A DNA stretch of 64,000 nucleotides, from NCBI RefSeq assembly GCF_000002075.1, contig NW_004797603.1, forward strand, positions 274,594 to 338,593, written 5' to 3'. This DNA is from Aplysia californica. Its lineage: Eukaryota > Mollusca > Gastropoda > Aplysiida > Aplysiidae. Below the pieces are notes generated by a model. That model was not told where the DNA came from, made no database searches, and saw nothing but the letters and a program-made list of their open reading frames with translations. Position numbers and translations under genes: made by a program. Positions 28,834-40,600 of this stretch are shown here, in pieces. Position 1 is the stretch's first letter. Each line of letters opens with the position of its first letter.

Positions 28834-29748
28834 CGTAGCGTCAATTGCCACCGAGTGAAGCGGTGTCAAGTCTGAAAACAACCCTCTATCTTTTATAAAC
28901 AGCTTTCTATTCATAATGACATAATGTGTTACGAACACATGAATAAGTTATAGATCTAACCCCCTCTCATAAGTTGATACGGCATAACGAGTAGTTACAC
29001 ACACTCCGGGGGTGCGAAAGCAAATATTAGGTCAATTTCCGAATGTCTTGCACTCAAATTCTTCTTTTTGTGTGTACAATTGTATTCAAAACTATCTATA
29101 AATAAACTTATTTTTATAAAGGAATATCACTTTGCATAAATTCAAGCTCATTTGAAAGATCTTGTACAGTAAAATGGAAGTCTTGTTTCCTGACTTTCCT
29201 ATCGAGCTCCTGTCTAAGTGGGTCAATTTGTTCTCTAGTTTCATTGGACGAACATCTAGAGCTACCAACTCGGCATGTTTTGAATGAGACGTAGGCTAGC
29301 CTATGCTTCGGTGTAGAACTAACACAGGCGATTCTAGAAGTAGGCCACAAACTTAAGCAGACTGACGAACACACACTTGAGCTGCGGGAATACGGGACCC
29401 AGACATCACATGGATGATGCTCGGCGTGCGTGCGCTGAGCTAGGGGCTGGACTGACACGGGACCGGACAGAAGGCGAGGTGCCGAAATACGTAAGACATA
29501 TCGGGGAACATAAAATGATAAATCCGGCACCCGGGGGACGGGAGTTAGGGAGAAAAAGAGAGAGAAACACACACACAGAGGCACAGAGAGATGTGCTGAA
29601 GCGGAAGTTCACAAACGCAGTTCAGAACACTAACACCTAGCACAAATACCACTGTAAGAGCTCCATTTTAGTCTAGTAAATTTTACTCGGTGGCAATTGA
29701 CGCCAGCGTCAAATGTCACAGCGTCACTTGGTGGCAATTGACACTACC
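28834..29748. mobile_element. 915-bp MITE with 9-bp target duplications (Mutator-like)
   Basis: TTAATTTTA flanks the element exactly (28825-28833 and 29749-29757). The ends are CGTAGCGTCAATTGCCACC and, inverted, GGTAGTGTCAATTGCCACC, with agreement continuing about 34 bases. A second, inner inverted copy (GACGCCAGCG flank, 29681-29705) lies near the right end. Nine-base duplications suit Mutator-like elements. I recognise no transposase; a 156-codon minus-strand frame inside has no familiar motif. It lies just upstream of the HSPA4 start codon, in its probable first intron. Confidence 0.82.
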
Positions 29749-31062
29749 TTAATTTTATAGCCATCTCTATTCAGACTCAAGTCCGAAAAGATTTTTTTTT
29801 CTATTCGGATGGGTTTTATCTATTTGGACTCCGAAAAAAAATCTTTTATTTATTCAGACTCGACTTTTAAGTGAGTCATATGAGTGTAAGCAGGTTACAT
29901 AAATAACTGTCGTCGGGGGATTTTACGTGAAACCTGAATTCGAACTACAAATTACTTACTAGAACTGTACTGTGTAATTGAGTCAAAAGTCAAAAGACTG
30001 CACTCTCATTGCCCAATGGCAGTGTCTAAGTACACGGTAACCGACAACTCAAGTGTCTTTCCACCACCACTAGCCTACAGCATCATTACTTCCACCACCA
30101 CTTTTCTTTTCACATGTTTAATTTCATTTTATTGTGTGTTATAGTTTTTCCTGTAATTATATTTTTTAAAATCACTATGCACAAAATCAACAAGGGTCGA
30201 AATCTAGACTTCCTTTTCTCTCTCTCTCTCTTTTTTAATGCCCGCAGGCATAGTTGCACACTTTCAACACAAGACCGCTGGAACATTTGTTTATACTGGG
30301 TATCCGGTAAACGCACACAGGGTGAGAGTGGCTCGCCCTCTCGCCCTGGGTGAAGAACCTACAACTGCACTATTTCTCCTAACGTTCGGGAAAATAAAGT
30401 TGAACTCTATTGCTCCGAACGGTATCCGAATCTCAAGATTTTTTGGCTATTTGCGAGATTTAGGCGTTATTTTTCATTCTGCTATAATGCGAGGACTGGG
30501 AAGAAGCATTTTTTGCATCGAACTCAATTTCTAGAGCTTTAAATGTCTGAATATTCAGCTTCAGTTGTGGTTGGGGCAACGTTCCCGGACTATACTACTT
30601 CAATTTGAAAATTACTTTCAAAAGGTACTGCGAGAAAACAAGACTGCTCGACCTTGGCAGTAATCTATTTTGCATTTAGTCACCCAGCAAAAACTAAAAT
30701 CCTTCAAGTAACCCCCCACCCCACCCCGCCACACCTTCACACACACAGACGCACACACAAACACACACATGGGCCACTCCATTCGCTTATTTTCAACAAA
30801 TCTCGAGAACGGAAACCGTTCAGAGAAATATCTAGAGTTCAAGTTTATTTTCACGAATGTTCGGAGAAATAGAGCCGGCCTAAATTAATATCAAGTCTCG
30901 TCCCAAGGCCAAGGTTGGTGATATTTCTATCAAGAGTTTTAAAAACACACTTGTTAAAACATTAAAATTCTACTCTCAATGTCAATGAAAATAATTTTGT
31001 AAAAACACGTTAGAGGCTTAATATTTTCTGTGGAAGTGGCTATCTTCACCCCAGGTGAGAAT

Positions 31063-32255
31063 AAAAATACTATCAACCTCTCACCGCGGGTGAGACTTGC
31101 TAGCGCTGGCTACTCTCACTCGGTGTGAAATAAGATGTTTTTCCTAATTTTGGATACTAAGTTACGGCCTATCGGTGTGGATGATCAAATAGACGTTGTT
31201 AGCGATCCAGGATCAAATAGACAAAAACAAAGAAAAAATGACGTCTATAATACAAAAGTAGGCTAATTTGGTCGTCTACAAAGATGCTAGATTCTATATA
31301 TGGCTATTTCACTTTTGGAATCCAGCCAAACTACGCAGGTCGCCATTTTGTTACTTAAAAATTGCACGGAAGTTCTAGCAAGATCTAGATCTACTCCTTA
31401 TCTCTTTCTGAATACTGTCTGGTCTGTATGATCAAATTGACAAAAACAAACATAAAAATGATGTTAAAATACAAAAGTAAATTAATTTGGTGGTCTACAA
31501 AGATGCTGTTCAGCTATTTCACTTTTCAAATCGAGCCGAACTACGCGGGTCGCCATTTTATTGGAAGTTCTCGCGTTACTCCTTCCCCCCCCTCCCTCTC
31601 TCTCCCTTTCTCTCACTGCCCACAGACAAAATTGCACACTTTCAACACAAGAGCACTGGAACGTTTGTTCACGTTGAACGTTACACTGGTTGGCCTATCA
31701 CAGTGAAGGCACACTGGGTGAGAATAGCCAAAAATGGCAAAAGGCTCGCCTGCGCTATTCTCATCTGGGGTGAGAACAGAGGTGGCCATTTTCTGTCATG
31801 AGTGAAATTATTAACATTTAACGGGAAAATTTATTAGGCTAGATAAAAGCAAACTTGTGACACAGGCAAAAAAGGGTTAGATCTAGATCTAGCACACCCC
31901 CCCCCCCCTCCCCTTTCCGCCAAATGTTCCATTGAGACTAGATCTATAATGTTGGGGGGTGGGGGAGTTGACTTCTCGGTGCTTTTACGGAAGTTCCCAC
32001 CCCCTTTATTTGAGGGCCACCTCTTTTCTCACCCCGGGTGAGAATAGTGCAGGCGAGTCCTTTGGCTATTCTCACCCGGTGCGCGTTCATCATTATAGCC
32101 TAGATCTAGGCCAACCAATTTTGCGTTCACCATAAACCACAGAATTCTACACTGTGATAACAGAAAAATTGTAGAATTCTGTGCCGTGAACAAACGTTCC
32201 ATTATTACTACTGTTAGCCTACTAAAAAAAAGCTTACAATTTTGTTTGTGGGCAG

Positions 32256-32303
<48 letters not shown>

Positions 32304-32802
32304 AAGAGAGAGAGAGGAGTAGCGCGAGAACTTTCGGGCAAAACAAAATGGCGACCCGCGTAGTTTTGCTCGATTCGAAAAGTTAAATAGCCGTAGCATC
32401 TTTGTAGACGACCAAATTAATTTACTTTTGTGTTTTAACATCATTTTTTAACTTTGTTTTGGTCAATTTGATCGTCCACACCGATAGACAGTATTCAGAA
32501 AGAGATAGAGAGAGAGAAGAAGGGAGGAGTAGATCTTGCGAGAACTTCCGGGCAAAACAAAATGGCGACCCCCGTAGTTCGGCTCGATTCGAAAAGTGAA
32601 ATAGCCATAGCATCTTTGTAGTCGATAAAATTAGCTTACTTTTATGCTATAACATAATCTTTTCTTTGTCTTTATCCATTTGATCATCCACATTGATAGA
32701 AAGTATTCCGAAATTAGGAAAAACAGGTCTTGTTTCACACCGGGTGAGAATAGCCTGCGGTGGCAAGTCTCACCCGGGGTGAGAGGTCGATCGTATTTCT
32801 AT
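31063..32802. repeat. 1.7-kb inverted duplication in the HSPA4-PLK4 interval
   Basis: The left arm (31063-31795) reappears inverted in the right arm (about 32020-32802), with about 220 bases between. Each arm is itself two tandem copies of a unit holding GGTCGTCTACAAAGATGCT, TTTCACTTTTCGAATCGAGC, CGCGGGTCGCCATTTTGTT and GAAGTTCTCGC, closed by short palindromes such as CTCACCCCGGGTGAG. A further forward copy of the inner part lies at 30240-30360. Confidence 0.85.
32257..32315 (+). repeat. (GA)n microsatellite inside the inverted duplication
   Basis: GA dinucleotides with AAGAAAG interruptions, the counterpart of the CT-rich stretch in the left arm. Confidence 0.93.
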
Positions 32803-33269
32803 TAACCACTTCCCCGGAAAAAAGGAAATTCGTTCTATAGATCTATCGTTCAGTGCTTCCAATTTTCCGCCATTTTTTAGTTTCCCCCACACCTTTTCTG
32901 TCAATCCGATGCCCGCCGCCTCATTGATACGCCCCCCCCCCCCACCCCCCATGTTTCAGGCTACTTTCTTTGTTGTAGAAAAAGGTAAAATTGAAGATTA
33001 GCAGACCACCTGGCACCTGCAGCTGCATATTATGAGAGTGTAAAAGAAAAAAGACCGATTCGTTCAAATACACAAGCCTGTGTCATCTCGATTGTTTACC
33101 AAGAAAAAGTTGTGTTGCTGAGTGTAGAGCTGAGCATACGGCAACTTTTGATTCCATACACCAGCGCACAATTACGTAGATCTATGTCAAGACTAGCTTA
33201 TTATTGTAATAACGATTCATAAAAATTGATCAGTTGCCGGGGGAAAAAAGACTGACGCGTATGCTACGT

Positions 33270-33497
33270 TCAACGCCCGCACCGATAGTGCCCCCCCACC
33301 CCCCTCCCCGACACGCACACAGCCACATGTGTGCTGGCCGCCCATCCGACCCCGACACACGCTAACAAGCCATCTTTAACTTTAATTGCTTCTGATGACC
33401 TCTTGACAAATAAACATTTATTAGAAGCGCTATAACTTTTCAGGCCGGCCTCAAATTCATCCTGAGATAAAAACTCGGCTCCTGCACAAAACGCCAT
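33270..33497 (-). CDS. Possible orphan first exon of a ZSWIM3-like / FAR1-related protein
   Basis: The minus-strand frame from ATG 33497 begins MAFCAGAEFLSQDEFEAGLK, then reads SYSASNKCLFVKRSSEAIK before losing any familiar look. The pattern F-x-S-x-(D/E)-E-F-E-x2-L-x2-Y-x3-N-x3-(F/Y)-V-x-R-S-S resembles the N-terminus of ZSWIM3-like proteins, which derive from a transposase. Only about 45 codons are credible; the best donor near 33370 (GTTAGC) is weak and no later exon was found before HSPA4. It may be a genuine first exon, a decayed copy or chance. Confidence 0.25.
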   Translation of the reverse strand: MAFCAGAEFLSQDEFEAGLKSYSASNKCLFVKRSSEAIKVKDGLLACVGVGWAASTHVAVCVSGRGVGGHYRCGR

Positions 33498-34217
33498 TTT
33501 TGCCCGAAGTGATCCCGGTCTCTACCCAGCCTGAGGCGAGTCACGAGTGAGGCAGGCGCAGGACAGGAAGCCGGAGTCACGAGTCACAGGAAGTCGGAAG
33601 TGATGTTATGCTTGAGAAGAATCAAAGTCCGAATAGATCTAGATCTAGTCACTTCGTTAGTCTTACCTTATATCAAAATTATCCTACAACGCCAAGTTGT
33701 CCTAAAATGTATTAATTATTAAGTGTTCTTGACAATCAACAGTCTTTATAAGATAAGACAAATGAAAGGTGCTCAACCACCAATGCTTTCAAGAATAGGA
33801 TTGACATGGTCTGGAAGGCACATAGAATCTAGATCTAAATTCTCCATGAACATAAATTGGTTTCAAACTGCCAGATCCGAGCACCAACCTACAGATTTAG
33901 AGTGTGAAAACAACTTAGAATCTAGCAGAGGAAGGAATGAACAAAGCAATGAAAGCAACGAACGGCTGATAGGCGACTAGCCTGACCACAGCCGTACTTC
34001 AAAACTAAACTGAACTAAACTAAGAAAGACAAATTCGGATCCCCTCCACAAAAACGACACTAGAAGATCTGTCTCTGTCTATGATGGCAGAAGAAAAAGG
34101 AGGCGTTTTGTCTGGGGTGAGACCATCACCAAGATTCCAGGCCAAGGGATAGGCTGGGTCTATTGACTAAGACTAAACCTTGTCTTCAATTTTAGTGGCG
34201 TAAAAACATTCTCTTAC

Positions 34218-34395
34218 CTTTAAGAAAAAAGAAGTCGATGTGATATCACGTATTGAAGACAATACAGTCCGCTAATTTTCATGTGTTAATAATACCGGTA
34301 CCACAGTGTGTAGTCTTATACTGATAGTGTGTGAAAATTCTAGAACACACGTGAACGGTGAATAACAAAACGCCTTCGCTCATTGCATTATTGGC
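34218..34395 (-). promoter_or_regulatory. Candidate HSPA4 promoter and first non-coding exon with heat-shock element
   Basis: Read on the minus strand: an inverted CCAAT (about 34394-34388), an E-box CACGTG (34353-34348), then GAAnnTTCnnGAA (34345-34333, perfect three-unit heat-shock element with a further in-phase GAA at 34355-34353), then TATAAGA (34320-34314), and about 100 bases later AAAG|GTAAGAG, a strong donor at 34218/34217. Spacing fits a TATA promoter with transcription starting near 34290 and a short exon of about 70 bases joined to the acceptor at 28185. HSF1 control of chaperone genes through such elements is established; the assignment to HSPA4 here is inference, and the intron would be about 6 kb. 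Confidence 0.4.
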
Positions 34396-36130
34396 TATGA
34401 CGGTGTAGTGTAAAAATATATCCCTAAAAGAGTAGTCCATTTACCATGAGACACACTTGTCTCAATGATGCTGAGAAGCAATATATTTCAGCAAAATTCA
34501 TTTTGGTGTTTTATATTCAGAGAGCGTATCCCTTTATTTTCCATTTTTTAAATTCTGATCAAACGTTATTTAAAAAAGAATACTCCTAAAAAGATGGAAA
34601 ATTTTTCTGGGCTACTGCAAATTTGTCCCAGCTGTTCAGGGCAAAAAAGTATTCATCCTTCTAAAAATGAAAATAAAATTGTTATAATGACTTTTTTAAA
34701 TTTCATATTGTATAATTATTATTTATCAACACTCTTTTGTTGAATTATTGTCACACTGTGACATCCACCATGACGTTATATTAACTGCAGAACTTCGTTG
34801 TTTTGATGCGGCGCGCACTTCAAAAATATGGCAACGCGAAATGATGGGCGTCCAGTGCTGTTCATGTTTTGATGGCACCATTATGTTTGCAATGTTTTTG
34901 GCACTTCTTGGGATATGTAAGGATATAAAGCCTGGATGAATCCGTCGAAAAGACTGAAAATGAGTAGTGGGCCTGAAAACATTGAGGTAAACTGCCCTAT
35001 CTTCATTCTATACTTCTGATCTCTTTCAAACTTTGTCAAAACAAGGGCGATAATTTAACATGTTTGAACTTGTTACTATCCAGTGAGAAAAGATGTCCGA
35101 TTGTTTACACTGGATACCTGTTCGTTTATATGGCTTTCATCCCGTTGATATTACACGATGACTACTGATAATCAAATTAACACAGAAAAAGATTCAAAAA
35201 CTCTTGATGTAAGTTTTAGCAATGATGTGGGAGTGAGCAGTCTGTCCCTTCTTCATTTATTTTGACTTGACTTCTGCTGCATTCATCAGCGGCATTTTTA
35301 CTGAGTTCTCTGTTCAGACTGTCGGCAGACATGAATAGGCGGGCCTATTATGAGCCTACCTCCTACTGCTACAATTCACAGTGTGAATGACCATGTTTTA
35401 TGTATCTTCTGCCTCCCCCAATTTTCAATTGTCAACAGCACTCAAACACCAAATCAAGGGCACCTGAGCCCTAGATGGGGGAAAAGGGGGCGGGGGAATT
35501 ATTACTAATCTAGATTCTAGAGTCTAGATCTAATATCACTACACAGTAGTACAGGTCAATTCGTAGTCCAAGTTATAACACACACATGAACATTAATAGT
35601 CTATAAAATAAACTAGATTATATGATATGATATGATACCATTTTGATAGTTCATTTTAAAGAGGGCCTAGATTTAAGTGTTTTATTTATTAAGTCAAAAA
35701 TGCATTTCATTTGAGTTTTAAGTCAGGCCTTCGAGTAACTATAAGATGTAGGTTTGGCCTTGGACAAGAAACGCTTGGTGTGTAGACACAGTACAGACAG
35801 TAGAGCTAGGCTAGTAGTAGTGCTAAATCTAGATCTAGATTTAGATTCTAGATCTAGATCTAGTCTTTTTAGATTATAATAGACACTGGTCTTCTAATTG
35901 AACTGTCTTCTTCTTGACTTACAAATTGGCATTTCTGTGATGGTCAAATAAATGGGCCTAATTTAAATAATTGAAATTTAGACCAAGTTTTAAATTTATT
36001 ATAATGCAGAGAGGAAGCTAGAGGAGTTTCTAAGGACTTTTGTAAAACTCTTTACTATTCTATTACTTCTAGTTTTAACTCCATGGTCCATATACACTCT
36101 ATGATTATCACCCTTTTAAAAAATACACCT

Positions 36131-36572
36131 GAAGCTACAGCGAGCACCTAGCACACCTCTGTGATTGGCCCTAATATAGATCGATGACATATTTCCGCCA
36201 TCTATTTTTGTCTTCTTCCGTGGCTTCCCTCACCAGTTGATTAGATCTCACCGTGGCGGGCCTGTGTGTGGGCAGGCACTTGTTTACTTGTGTGTTTGTG
36301 TATGCACATATGCTTGTGTATATATGTGTGTACAACTTTAAGAAGGTAAATTTATGGAACGAGAATTGCTGAGATTTTATAAAAGATAAGACAAATTTTA
36401 TAGCTTTTACAAAAATACACATGGCGAGATCTAGTCAGCTGGATGGGCGAGGGAAACCTAAAACCAAGAGTCTTGGGGGGAACCCCAGAAGACAACAAAA
36501 ATAGATGGGAGAAATATGTCATCTATTTGGACCAATCACAGAGGTGTGCTAGGTGCTCACTGTAGCTTCTTG
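36131..36572. mobile_element. Foldback/MITE-like element, ~440 bp
   Basis: Arms of about 90 bases: GAAGCTACAGCGAGCACCTA and ATGACATATTTCCGCCATCT at the left are found inverted at the right (AGATGGGAGAAATATGTCAT, TAGGTGCTCACTGTAGCTTC). No clear target duplication. Confidence 0.75.
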
Positions 36573-36727
36573 TAAAAAAAACTGAAATTGACTTTTAATT
36601 ATATAAAGCTATTGGTTTTCAACTGTATAATTTTAATTTTAACAACTCTTCAGTCTCCTGTAAGTTATCAATTTATATTGTCCACTGCAAAAGTACAATA
36701 GTGCCTCCACAAATTATACTACTTTAG

Positions 36728-37441
36728 CTTTAAAGTAAAGTTGGGGCGAGCGGACGGACGGGTTCGTTACTCGCGGACTCAGTCAGAGCGAACGGGTAAC
36801 GGACGGCCATGAGAGCGAACTGCGAACCTCAAGACAGTTCGTTTTTTGGGTCCGCTCCACAATAATTTTATTCACTGGGCGGGCGGGCGAACGGACGAAC
36901 TCTAGCAGACGAGATACTCGACGCGAGATTAGACCCATCGTCTATTGTTTGTTAATTAGGCCTGATGTTTCAAACCACTAGCGGTGCCACATGGAGTGAG
37001 AGAGGCTGGTGACGTAGTACTATGTGTGTAACCTTTCACCTCGTGCGTGGGGCACACTGTGTACGTTCCTATTATCGCAAAGGCCGGGGGGCGGAAATCT
37101 CCGCCGTGAACGGCTAGCTACAACATGAGGCAGGAGGGTGATTTTTTAATTAATTTTTTTTTTTTTGGAGGGGGAGGGGGCGGGGGTTGTAAGTTGTAGG
37201 CAATGGAAGGAGTCGTTCCCGTCCGTCCGTCCGCCAGCTCGAATGCATGGAGTCTCTCGGTCCGCCCGTCCGCTCGCTCGCTAAACGAACTGTTGTCTCT
37301 GCACGATGTGTAGCGAGTAGCGAACTACTCTTCACAAACGGACGGTTCGTTACCCGTCCGCTCGTTTGCGGGTAGTGCCAGCGGGTAGTTCGTTACCCGC
37401 GGACGGTAATTTTGCGAGCCCGACCCAACCCTACTTTAAAG
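36728..37441. mobile_element. GC-rich foldback element upstream of PLK4
   Basis: Ends CTTTAAAGTAAAGTTGGGG and, inverted, CTTTAAAGTAGGGTTGGGTC. The inside is full of CGAACGGACGG / CCGTCCGTTCG and GGGTTCGTTACCCGCGGAC in both directions. It ends about 200 bases before the PLK4 start and could overlap its promoter. Confidence 0.7.
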
Positions 37442-37644
37442 ATAATATACCTCTATATGGGCTAACAGGTGCAGTAGTTACATATTACAAAGAGTTACAA
37501 GTCACAATAGTAAAACTTCAACACACCGAGTTTTATCAGAGGTACATATATCATACACATCATAAACAAAAATTTTCTAGATGAAGAAAATTTTATAATG
37601 TGTTTGAAATAATATTATTTTCATCATTTAATAAGGCGGGAATC

Positions 37645-40600
37645 ATGGAAGGGAAAAAAACCCAGGATGTTGAATTAACTCATTCAAATAGTGAAAAGGG
37701 TAGAGGAAGTGAGAGCTCCTACAGACAGGGGGCAATGTCTAACTTGCGTAAAATAGCAAGCATTGTAGGTGGCTTTCCCCATACAGTAAGTCTACTTTTT
37801 ATATTTTCGGAAAATACAAAAGTGCCTGTTGACTTCTCACTTTTTAATTTTTATGTTCGTTTCACCGTTTGATATTCTGTTCTCCAGGACTATCAAGTCC
37901 TCAACCTCCTGGGCAAGGGGGCTTTTGCCTGTGTATATAGAGCCCGCTCAAGCAGAACTGGAATGGAAGTGGCTATTAAAATGGTATGTTATTTTTAAGA
38001 ATATTTGCAAGGTTACCTACGTCAAAGGATTGTCCTAGTTTAAATTGTCTAAGACAGCCACCTATTGTCGAGGAGAAAAGTGGCTCTCTTACTCAGGTCA
38101 TTATATGTATAAAAAAATATTTAAAAACCCAAAAAACAGCGGGGGGGGGGGGGGGGGAGGGGGAATGGGAAGTGGCTGTTTGTACAGGTGTGATGTCTTT
38201 TTACAGGTGGCCGTTGAAGCAGGATGCTGCAGGTTTGACTGTATTTCCACCTTGCAAAGACTGTTCATCATATTAATTTTGTAAATTTTAATTTTCAGTC
38301 TCTCTTTAGTGGAAGTTTCAAATTCAATTTGCAAAGAACAGGATGACTCTTAACTCATGAAAGGACATTAAAATATTTGACATGTATTGATGTTACTTTG
38401 AAAGGGATTTATGTGCTGATGGAACGAGAATGCCATTTGATGGAACATGATGTCTTTTATTGCTGCATTCATTCTTTGTAGATTGACAAGAAGATGATGA
38501 AAGCAGCTGGCATGAATGCTAGGGTCAAGAAAGAAGTGGAAATCCACTCCAGGCTGAAGCACCCTTCAGTCCTTGAGGTAAGGTTTATAATAATAGATAG
38601 TCACATGATGAGATTAGCTGAATTCTAAAGAATGTATATAAAAATGTTCTATGTACAAAAGTGATTCTAAAATGTGACATCTCTATGAATGTATGGCCAT
38701 TCAGCATTTTTTAGAAAATGTGATGTGATGTGTAGCATTTGTAATGTTATATTATATTCATTATTATTATAATGGACACACAATCAATCCATACTTGATT
38801 CCATGCATTGAAAACAGGCTTTGAGATGAACGAAGGATACAACAAGAACGTAGCATTCATATTTTTTGTAGGCTCCTGTCAGTTGCATCAATTTGCATAG
38901 AATTGTCTTTAAACTTTCTATTTAAAAGGCAGTGTTGAAATAACAATCTGTAATCTATTTTATGAAGTCCCATTTGTTCTAAAAAATGACTACTCTGCCA
39001 ACTTCAATGTATAATAGTATGAATACTGATGATTTGTTCTAAAAAATGACTACTCTGCCAACTTCAATGTATAATAGTATGAATACTGATGACTGTAAAG
39101 ATATAATAAAAAGTCCAACAGAATATTGGAGGGGTTTCAAAATGAAATTATAAATTCCATTGTTTTGTGATAATTGACACGATTCAATATTTTTTTCTGC
39201 AGCTGTACAACTTTTTTGAAGATGCCAACTATGTGTACTTGGTGATAGAGATCTGTCACAACGGTGAGCTCCAGCGATATCTGAGGTCTCGGGCGGAGCC
39301 ACTGTCTGAGGAGGAGGCGCGGCGACTAATGCGGCAAACCGTGGAGGGCATTCTCTACCTCCACTCCCACGGCATTCTCCACCGGGACCTCACGCTCTCC
39401 AACCTTCTGCTCACCAGAGATATGAACGTGGTATGTGGGAACAACAAGGTTGCAGGTTGCATGCGGTTTTTTTTTGTTTTGGTTTTTTTTAATAGGTCAT
39501 TCTCTTGAAGTTCAGCTTATATCATGTTCAAATAGATTTTTATATCATTTTACTTCAACAATTTGGAAAAAAAATTTAGTAGAAGTCTTGATTCGAACCC
39601 AATGTTTTTCATCTTATTACGAATTGCACCAAGCTAAACAATAAATCAAAACAGAAAGGCAGAAATTAGAAATGATGACTAATGTAATTTTGTCCCTAAT
39701 CTTCATGTGGTTTGAAGTGCATTGGATGATTAGATAAAAATAATATAATAGAAGTTCATTATATACTTTTGCAGATTGTTGTGTAGATGCTTTTCAATTA
39801 CTGCAAAATTAGTTTGTAAAGTTCGGCTGTGCTGCTTTTCTTGACAGATCGATTTTCTCTGGCCAAGAAATTAGAGTTGATGGAAGTCTCATGGTTTTGT
39901 ACTTTTACAGAAAATTGCTGACTTTGGCTTGGCTACCCAGTTACAAGGACCAGATGAAAAGCATTTTACTATGTGTGGAACTCCAAATTACATCTCACCG
40001 TAAGCATTTCGTTCTTTGAAATTAAATTTGCAGTTTGCTATATTAATGCAAAATAATATTTGTTGCAGTTCTTGAAGCAAAATGAGCCTTGCAGCTGCTA
40101 GGTATATAAGACTCTGCCATGTGCTGTTTTGACATCATGTGACTTATCTCGACTTTTGTTCAAGATAGATGAGTATTGTCTTCATTGAAAGCAAGACAAA
40201 TGAATAAGCTTTTATATGATAACAATAACTCCACATACCCAAAAATTGACGAACTACTGATTCCACCGCATCGTGACACATATGGCCCTTTGTCCTCTGA
40301 AAACAAGAGATAATATTGTTTTAAAGGCCTGATAGCCAACATATTTTTTTTTCCCTCTGTCAAAGTGTAAGCATTTGCTATGAAAAAAGAGAACAGTATT
40401 GATGCATGATGTATAGATGGCAGGGGTGGGAGGGGAGGACTTAATAACTTTACAAGAATGATACCAGATAATGAAATTTGTGTCTCCACTATCCAGTAAT
40501 GACTTGTCTTGTAACATATCCGGTCTTGTTTTGACAGGGAAATTGCCATGCGGTCGGCTCATGGTTTAGAGGCAGACGTGTGGTCACTGGGCTGTATGTT

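Larger units (their letters stand above)
32803..36130. other. Intergenic DNA between HSPA4 and PLK4
   Basis: Moderately CpG-rich around 33290-33600, then AT-rich. Besides the candidate promoter, the possible orphan exon and CTAGATCT repeats (35510-35863), I recognise nothing. Confidence 0.6.

Noticed and set aside
29332-29339. TTCTAGAA as a second heat-shock element
   Set aside because: Only two units and inside a mobile element; expected by chance at this length.
29114-29584. 156-codon minus-strand frame inside the MITE as a transposase
   Set aside because: No recognisable transposase motif; composition Ser/Arg/Leu-rich as expected of chance frames.
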